This document shows positions 57,534-64,000 of a stretch of 64,000 nt of DNA, piece by piece. The stretch comes from Theropithecus gelada (taxonomy: Eukaryota > Chordata > Mammalia > Primates > Cercopithecidae). Below the pieces are notes generated by a model. It searched no databases. It worked only from the letters and a program-made list of their open reading frames with translations, and was not told the DNA's origin. Positions within the stretch are counted from its first letter, which is position 1; each line of letters opens with the position of its first letter. Both the position numbers and the translations under genes were made by a program. The stretch covers positions 28,065,527-28,129,526 of the forward strand of contig NC_037689.1 of NCBI RefSeq assembly GCF_003255815.1, read 5' to 3'.

Positions 57534-58133
57534 ATTTCTAACTGCAGAGGAGTTCTTTATATGCATTCAAAAGAATAAGCCATTTCCTACAGCCAGGCCT
57601 TTTCCCTGGCTGTACCTTTCATCAGGAGAGAGAAATCTCTTGCCTAAGTCCAGCCCTTGTCTCGCATATGATCAGACTTGGGCATGGAATATTTCTCAGG
57701 CGCTGTCTCTTCTGGTTTTCCTCTAGCCAAGTCTCAAATCTCCCTATTACCCAGCATCCAGAACTATTTTTCTTTTCTACGTCTCATTCAGAAGAGTGTT
57801 TTTTGTTTATTTTTCCCATTGCTACCTTCAAAAGCTGCCTGTGTGAGTAAACAGTAGCAAAGAAGAGATCCTCTTTCACACTGATGGTGCAACTAAGAAA
57901 AGACATCCTCATAACCACAAAATAAGTGACTGAAGGACAAGCTAGACAATTTCTCACACGGCTTCTCCATGTGGGCTCTCGAAAAGAAATTGTTGATAAA
58001 GTCCTGCTAACTTACCACTTCTACTTTTTAACTCAGTCTCCAAATGTAGTTCGTGATATGATTCAGGAAGGGGAGGGCTTAGGTATGCAAACATTGCTCA
58101 CAATCTCTCATTTTTATATTTTCGGTGGCTGTT
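57534..58133. other. No recognised feature
   Basis: Frames at 57436-57850 and 57926-58100 have no recognised similarity. The latter runs into the Alu. Confidence 0.35.
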
Positions 58134-58485
58134 TTGTTTTGTTTTGTTTTGAGACGGATTCTCACTCTGTCACCCAGGCTGGAGTGCAGTGGTGCGATCT
58201 CAGCTCACTGCAACATCCACCTCCCAGGTTCAAGTGATTCTCCTGCCTCAGCCTCCCAAGTAGCTGGGACTAAAGTGTTGGAGAAGGACTCTCAGGTGAA
58301 GCTTTCTTGGGCATTTTTCTGCTAAAACTCTAGCTAATTTAGACTGGATAATTTTTGTATTTTTTAGTAGAGATGGAAATTTACCATGTTGGCCAAGCTG
58401 GTCTCGAACTACTGACCTCAGGTGATCTGCCTGCCTCAGCCTTCCAAGGTGCTGGGATTACAGGTGTGAGCCACCACACCCAGCC
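58134..58485 (-). mobile_element. Alu with foreign segment
   Basis: Reversed Alu from (GTTTT)n to 'CCACACCCAGCC'. Between 'GTAGCTGGGACTA' (58271) and 'TAATTTTTGTATT' (58346) the usual 20-base linker is replaced by about 75 bp of non-Alu sequence. The element is therefore longer than normal. Confidence 0.85.
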
Positions 58486-58850
58486 TCGGTGGTTGTTTTG
58501 AATACACAGATCCATATGAGTCTTTTAGCATGAACTATGCAAAAGCAATATGCCATCGTCTCTTCCATTTACCTATAAGTCAAAAGATAATATAGTTAAT
58601 ACAGTTGCGTGTTCTTAGTGTCACTCACAAATGATATCTCTGGCATCCTGTGTGTCTGTTGGGCTTCTATAGATCATGACAGACAGCAGAGATAGAAAAT
58701 CAACCTTCAAGTCCCACTTTCCCTTCCAACAGGAGCACCATTTCCTCTCTGTGTAGCCTGTATTCACAGAATATCTGCTTGTAAAGCCTGCCTGTTCCAT
58801 ATCCCCCATGAGGCAGAGCATACAGTCTAGTCATTTCTGTAATTTGTCCT
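58486..58850. other. No recognised feature
   Basis: Nothing recognised on either strand. Confidence 0.35.
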
Positions 58851-59278
58851 TGTAATGGGTTGAATAGTATCTCCATGCAGACATGTCCACCCAGAACCTG
58901 TGGATGGAAACTTATTTGGAAAAGGGGTCTTTACAGATGTAATTGAGTTAAGGACTTTGAGATGAGGTCACTCTGGATTAGGGTGAGCCCTCAATGCCAT
59001 GAGTTTATAAGAGAAGAGAAGACACACAGAGGGGAAGGCCATGTGGTGATGAAGGCAGAGACTGGAGTGATGGGGCCACAAGCCCAGGGACAGCTGGAGT
59101 CACCAGGAGCTGGAGTCCATAGGAAAGATTCTTTCCTTAGAGCCTCGAGAGGGAGCATGGCCTTCTCCACACCTTGATCTCTGACTTTTTTTCTCCAGAA
59201 ATGGGAGAATAAATGTCTGTTGTTTAAACCACACAACCTTTGGTAAATTGTTCTGGCATCCCTAGAAAATGAATACAG
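58851..59278 (+). mobile_element. MaLR solo LTR (MLT1 type)
   Basis: 'TTGTAATGGGTTGAATAGT', 'GGTCTTTACAGATGTAATTG', 'TCACTCTGGATTAGGGTGAG', 'GGGAGAATAAATGTCTGTTG' and 'GGCATCCCTAGAAAATG' follow the MLT1 consensus from end to end. Confidence 0.88.
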
Positions 59279-61239
59279 TCCTATAGTATAATTATGAATT
59301 TTACTCAATAACTCATCTCTTTAATGAACACTTACATTTTGACTTTTTGTTCCAATTATTGAATAAAAGACTTGGTAATCAAATAAAAGATGTAAATTCA
59401 GATACTGTTCTGCAGATGAGGGAGATTTTGTTTAGAGGAGTGAGCCACTTGAAATTCCACTGCTTAGGTGACGTAACAAGCCGCCCAGACAGCTCTCCCA
59501 GACCCCTGGGTTAATAAGCACATGTTAAAGGTGAACTATAGGTCTGCCTCAGCTAACACGGGCCTTCCATGAATGAGTAGGCTGTATAGGTGCCTCCGAT
59601 ATTGGTGGGTAGGTAGATGTTCCTAGTTCATTTTCAAACAGATAAAGAGTTTAAAAATTAATTTTAATAAAGGGAGGAATAACCTCGAATGGTAATTCTA
59701 AGAAGACATTATGTCTGTGATGGGTACCTCAGAAGATGCCTATATTGATTTGCGTAAATTGATTGTTTTACAAGCTAGAATTAAAATATCTTAAAGTGCC
59801 AAGATAAGGATAGTTGAACTATGAAGTTTTGAGAAGGTGAGTATCTATAATGGAGCTAATCATTAGGAAGCAGTGGACCAAAATAAAGAATCATTTGATT
59901 ACACATTGTTTTAGATAAATTATGAGAAACAAGTGTTAGAGAAAAGGTTCTCAAAGCGGTGTCCACATTAGCAGAAACAGGCTCATCTGGGACCTGCTTA
60001 TAAATGCACATTCTCAGGTCTTACTCCAGGCAGACTTGCTAAATCAAACACTCTAGAGTGGGGACCAGAAATCTGCATTTCAACAAGTCCTCCCAAAGAT
60101 GCAGATGCAACACCTCTGCTAGAATATGACTAACATGAAACCATTTACTCTTCTAGCTCTGTGAGTAGTTTCACAGAGAATGTGGCAATTGTATAAAAAG
60201 AATACAGTTTTTACTTCTTTGGAGAATAGAACCTGTAACCTTCCAATGGTTTCTTAAAGAGACTGGCTATTGGGAAATCTGCATTTTATTATTAAACCTT
60301 AGTAATAGCAGGTTTTCAGCTAATAAATTAAATTTGGACAAAACCTGGCTGGGGAAAATGGTTGCAGGAGAGCCCATTTCTGATCACGCCCCGGGGAAAA
60401 ACCTGAAATCAGTGCTGAGTTTTCCCTTCCTGAAGCAGTCGGTAACAGCCTCGTCCTTAAATTGGCTGCCCAAGCTGCTCTCTAGGAAAAGTTAATACGT
60501 TCCCAGAGGATGACATCAACCTTCATTAAGAGCCCCACCCTGGAAGATGCAAAGACATGCATCTCTGTTGAATATACAGGTGACCTGGAGAAGGGGTGCG
60601 GGTGAACTCCAGAGAAAAACTGAAAAGTTTACTCTCACGTCTCTCTTGATTTCCAGAAAAGAGTGAGACCAGTAGGCTCCATGTCCCCATTTTCCAATGC
60701 TTATTTAGATTTCGAAACGGCTTCGCAGACCCAGCCGTATGTGTTGCATAAAGCCTGTTGGGTTTATTACTGATGACAGTCCTAGCTTTCCTAAAAAAGA
60801 ATGCAACACGAAATTAAATTATCTCCTCGATAATGACAGGATTGCAATCAGAGAATAAAATTTGTTTTCTCATCTGGTTATATCCAAAAGGCTACATTGA
60901 GATGAGCCATCTCTCCATTTTGCAGAAGTGAAAATCGTATAGAATATTTGTGTGAGTGTGTTTAGGGAGTGCTTTGACACAGGAGAATCATAGAACAGCA
61001 GGAAAGTGGATGTGAAAGTTAGTCTTCTGAGTAAAGTGAGGGTGAAGGGAAGATATAGTAGAAACAGTTAGGATATTTCAAGGTAATTGAAATGCAAAAG
61101 TGAATCCTTTTTTTTAACTTAATTATGATAGAAGACAAAATAAAGAGAATCTTAGAAATCTTGAATATTCACATCAGTTTAAGCAATAAAATATTTTCCA
61201 GAAATCTGTAAATAACATAGAAATAGCATTTGCTCTTTG
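59279..61239. other. Mostly unassigned; MER5-like piece
   Basis: 59945-60130 ('GGTTCTCAAAGCGGTGTCC', 'ACCAGAAATCTGCATTTC') matches a MER5-type hAT element. 60360-60560 is less AT-rich and holds no repeat that I recognise. No credible gene. Confidence 0.45.
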
Positions 61240-61372
61240 TCTCTCTCTCTCTATGCCTGCCTCTCTCTGTTTCTTTCTGTCTCTCTTTCTGTCTCTCTCT
61301 CTCTCTCTCTTTCACACACACCTCTCCATTTAAGATAGATAGATAGACAGATACAGATAGATATAGATATAG
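61240..61372 (+). repeat. (CT)n and (GATA)n microsatellites
   Basis: A CTCTCT/TCTGTCTC tract (61240-61312) is followed by TAGATAGATAGA and ATAGATATAGATATAG units (61333-61372). Confidence 0.95.
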
Positions 61373-62009
61373 GTAACAGGTAGTATTGCTCTGAGTCGGG
61401 TATTTACAATATGGTACACGTGATTTTGACTGTGTTTGACATTCTTATTGTGAAAAAGGATATAACTTGGAAATAAATTACGTTTAGGCATCCATACACA
61501 CTCTTCAAATAGGCAATTGGAATGAAAGTATGCCCAGTGAGACTAAAAATCGTAAAACTCCGTGTAATGTGAAAGGTGAAGGAGCATTTTAGAATGCATA
61601 TTGAAACACAATAAATAGAATAGAATGCCTGAATTCCTATCCCAGGATGTGATTTCAAGGCACAATGAGATAAAATGCCTGGAGAGAGAGAATAACGACG
61701 ACTTTAGACACTGAGGCAATTCCCAGGGTAAGTTCAGAGTGACACACTGCACCTGGACCTTAAGCAAATGAGCAATGGTCGGTTGGGCTCAGGGGACTTC
61801 TGGGGTAGACTAGCCCTGGTTCGGGGTCAGAAGAAGCTTGACATAGCCTTTCTTCAAGCCATACATCTATCGATCTAGGAACAGCAAAAGTGCACTCAGT
61901 GGGATTTAGGACTTTCCCCAAAGCGTTACAGACACAGAGCTCCATCGGTCATCTGTGGATTCTCTCGGTTCCCATGCCTTGTCTTGAGGTTTTTGTTGAT
62001 TTGGGATTT
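61373..62009. other. No recognised feature
   Basis: Nothing recognised on either strand. Confidence 0.35.
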
Positions 62010-62600
62010 CTTTCCTGCTTTGTCCAATAATTCCACCAGATTCTGGTGGGATCATCCAGGACTCTTTCAGCATCCATCTTTGTCCCTATTGATTGATACC
62101 TGTAACCTCTTGCTGTCTGATTTTCCCACCAATCTCCCAGTGCACATCCACACCACCCCTTTGAATCTACTTTTTTTCTCCAAGGTTACCAATGACTTCA
62201 GAAAATGCAGTCAGATCCCGTTAACTCCTCTTAGCCCATTATTGACATTACAGTATTTGACTCTGTTCACCTACATCTCAGTTTCAAGGCACAGCTCTGT
62301 GGTTTTGAGTCTGTTTGCATTCTTCATTGACTTCTGTTTCAACAACACTTCTTATAAGTCAGAATTTCTCAAAGCGATGCCTGAGTTCAGCCTGTGTCTC
62401 CAAACTCTGCTTTCTATGGGCTCTTAACCATCCCTATAGCTTCCACCATGAGTTCTCTGTTTCTAAGTCCCTAATCTGTGATTCTCTTCTCTCATTTCTA
62501 AATGCCAAACACCTACACCTGGAACTCAGCACTTCTAAAATTAAATTCATGATTGCCTACTCTCTTCTTGCAGTCTTGATTGTTTATTTGTGTTCTCTAA
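62010..62600 (+). mobile_element. L2-type LINE, reverse transcriptase region (first part)
   Basis: Translated text includes FSKVTNDFRK, matching the conserved 'TKVTNDL' segment of L2/CR1 reverse transcriptases. Later text 'ACCTGGAACTCAGCACTTC', 'AAAATTAAATTCATGATTGC' also fits. Many substitutions and no intact long frame of its own. Confidence 0.6.
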
Positions 62601-62606
62601 TTTAAT

Positions 62607-62961
62607 AATAAAACCATGGAATACTATGCAGCCATAAAAAATAATGAAATCATGTCCTTTGATGCAATACGGATGCAGCTGGAGGCCATCGTCCTAAGTG
62701 AACTAATGCAGAAACAGAAAACCAAATACAAGTTTATACTTATAAACAAGAGCTAAACATAAGGTACTCATGGACACAAAGATGAGAATAATAAATACTG
62801 GGGACTCCTAGAACAGGGAGAGAGGGAGGTGCAAGTGTTGAAAAACTACCTACTGGGGACTCTGCTTACTACCTGGCTGACGGGTTTAATCATACACAAA
62901 ACCTCAGGATGATGCAATATACTCATGTAACAAACCTGGATCTAAAATAAAAGTTGAAAAA

Positions 62962-62965
<4 letters not shown>
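62607..62965 (+). mobile_element. L1 3' end inside L2
   Basis: Sense L1 from 'AACCATGGAATACTATGCAG' to an AATAAAAGTTGAAAAATG tail, 5'-truncated. Its poly-A tail received an Alu. Confidence 0.9.
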
Positions 62966-62994
<29 letters not shown>

Positions 62995-62996
<2 letters not shown>

Positions 62997-63300
62997 TGGG
63001 CGTGGTGGCTCACACCTGTAATCCCAGCACGTTGGGAGGCCGAGGTGGGCAGATCACCTGAGGTCAGAAGTTCAAGACCAGCCTGGCCAACATGACGAAA
63101 CCCCATCTCTACTAAAAATACAAAAAGTAGCCAGGCGTGGTGGCGCATGCCTATAATCCCAGCTAATCAGGAGGCTGAGGCAGGAGAATCGCTTGAACCC
63201 AGGAAGCAGAGTTTGCAGTGAGCCAAGATTGTGCCATTGCACTCCAGCCTGGGCAATAAGAGTGGAACTCGGTCTCAAGAAAACAAACAAACAAACAGAC
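62995..63300 (+). mobile_element. AluS-like element in L1 tail
   Basis: Full-length Alu directly after 29 A residues of the L1 tail. It ends in AAACAAACAAACAGAC. Confidence 0.94.
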
Positions 63301-63600
63301 AAAAACCACCTTCCTTGCCTGCAGACTCAACATTTCACTTTGTTTTATCATGGTCTCCTTCCCATCCACCCACTCACCAATACAATTGGTTGTCAAAATC
63401 TGTTATTTATAGCTTTCAAACATCTCTTCTGAATTCTTCTCTTGATTTTTCCTTACATTCATCAAGCACTTGCCCACCCTGTTGTATTTGCACCTCCCTG
63501 ATTTTTCTCTGGTTTCTCACTTCTTCCATCTCATTGTTTTCTTTAAACCACAATCAGCCCAGCCCTATTAAATATCTTTGAAAGAAACTACATTTTCCTT
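63301..63600 (+). mobile_element. L2-type LINE (second part), tentative
   Basis: The pyrimidine-rich text resembles the L2 continuation after the nested L1 and Alu. The match is weaker than for the first part. Confidence 0.35.
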
Positions 63601-63839
63601 AATATTAGCTGCATTTCTCAGTCAACATTTGAATTGTTACCTTATTTGGGGACCAGGCCATACATCTGCCTCACTTACCTGACACCTGTTTGAAGTCTAA
63701 TATGATTTCTTGTTCATCCAGAAGCTTCTGCACATTCAGCACCCTGTCACCTGCCAAAAGAGTTGCAATGCACCCAAAATCAGGTTGCCTCTCTGTTTGG
63801 TAAGGGTGTTTTTCAATGTGCTTCGAGCTGAACGTCATA

Positions 63840-63950
63840 TATATTATCTCATTCAGCTCACAACAATTCTGTAAAGTATTGATTATGCCTCCAGTATATA
63901 TGAGGAAAAGGAAGATCACAGTGATTAAGCAATTTTGCTTAACTGGTTAG
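63840..63950 (-). repeat. MIR SINE remnant
   Basis: 'TATTATCTCATTCAGCTCAC', 'AACAATTCTGTAAAGTA' and 'GAGGAAAAGGAAGATCACAG' match the reversed MIR core. Confidence 0.65.
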
Positions 63951-64000
63951 TAAAAGAATTAAATATTTGTTGTGTGGCTTGGAAACCATGATTTTTCTCC

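Noticed and set aside
61984..62427. 147-codon frame on the plus strand
   Set aside because: The translated text matches an L2/CR1-type reverse transcriptase segment only in part and lacks the domain as a whole. It is a LINE relic.

Overview
This window is primate nuclear DNA, most likely the distal short arm of the X chromosome (Xp22.3-equivalent) of an Old World monkey. The primate call rests on abundant Alu, L1P, MaLR and MADE1 elements. The Old World monkey call rests on two young AluY copies (21095-21404, minus; 23589-23892, plus) with the changes of the cercopithecoid-specific AluYR group: 'GGCTCAAGCC' near the 5' end of the plus-strand copy and a 'GGCCGGATCT/AGATCCGGCC' site in both. 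The X call is an inference from the single gene, a VCX-type gene; this family is X-linked outside the African great apes and human.

The window is gene-poor. The only gene I can support is the VCX-like gene on the minus strand (CDS 43123-43708, two coding exons, 131 residues). It looks intact: an ATG, GT-AG splice sites, a TATA box 55 bp upstream of the ATG, a consensus CRE further upstream, and an AATAAA 60 bp past the stop. Directly 3' of it lies a strand-asymmetric CT/GA minisatellite (42753-43012). The promoter side carries a 30-bp tandem repeat (43905-43974). This resembles the human S232/VCX module in a short, apparently unamplified form.

The rest is a mosaic of transposable elements separated by sequence I do not recognise. 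Positions 1-960 hold a long inverted repeat with nearly identical arms. Positions 1-12500 hold Alu, L2, L1 and four MSTA-type LTR copies or fragments. Positions 12500-31500 hold L1 3' ends, several Alus, MaLR LTRs and MADE1 elements. Positions 31500-42700 hold more L1, MIR and MLT2 LTRs, a composite Alu/GGAA array and an AT-rich block. Positions 44200-54600 hold L1 fragments, a degenerate satellite-like stretch, and an MSTA LTR nested inside an Alu. Positions 54600-64000 hold a short perfect-looking hairpin, an ERV-like LTR, a mariner copy with recognisable ends (Hsmar2 type), an MLT1 LTR, and an L2 element broken by an L1 and an Alu.

No multigene system is visible. The points most worth attention are the 96%-identical inverted repeat at the left edge, the short ancestral-looking state of the VCX locus and its promoter, the hairpin at 55000-55081, and the degenerate tandem array at 45600-46735. 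Repeat subfamily names are from memory of the consensus sequences, and boundaries are good to roughly 10-30 bp.
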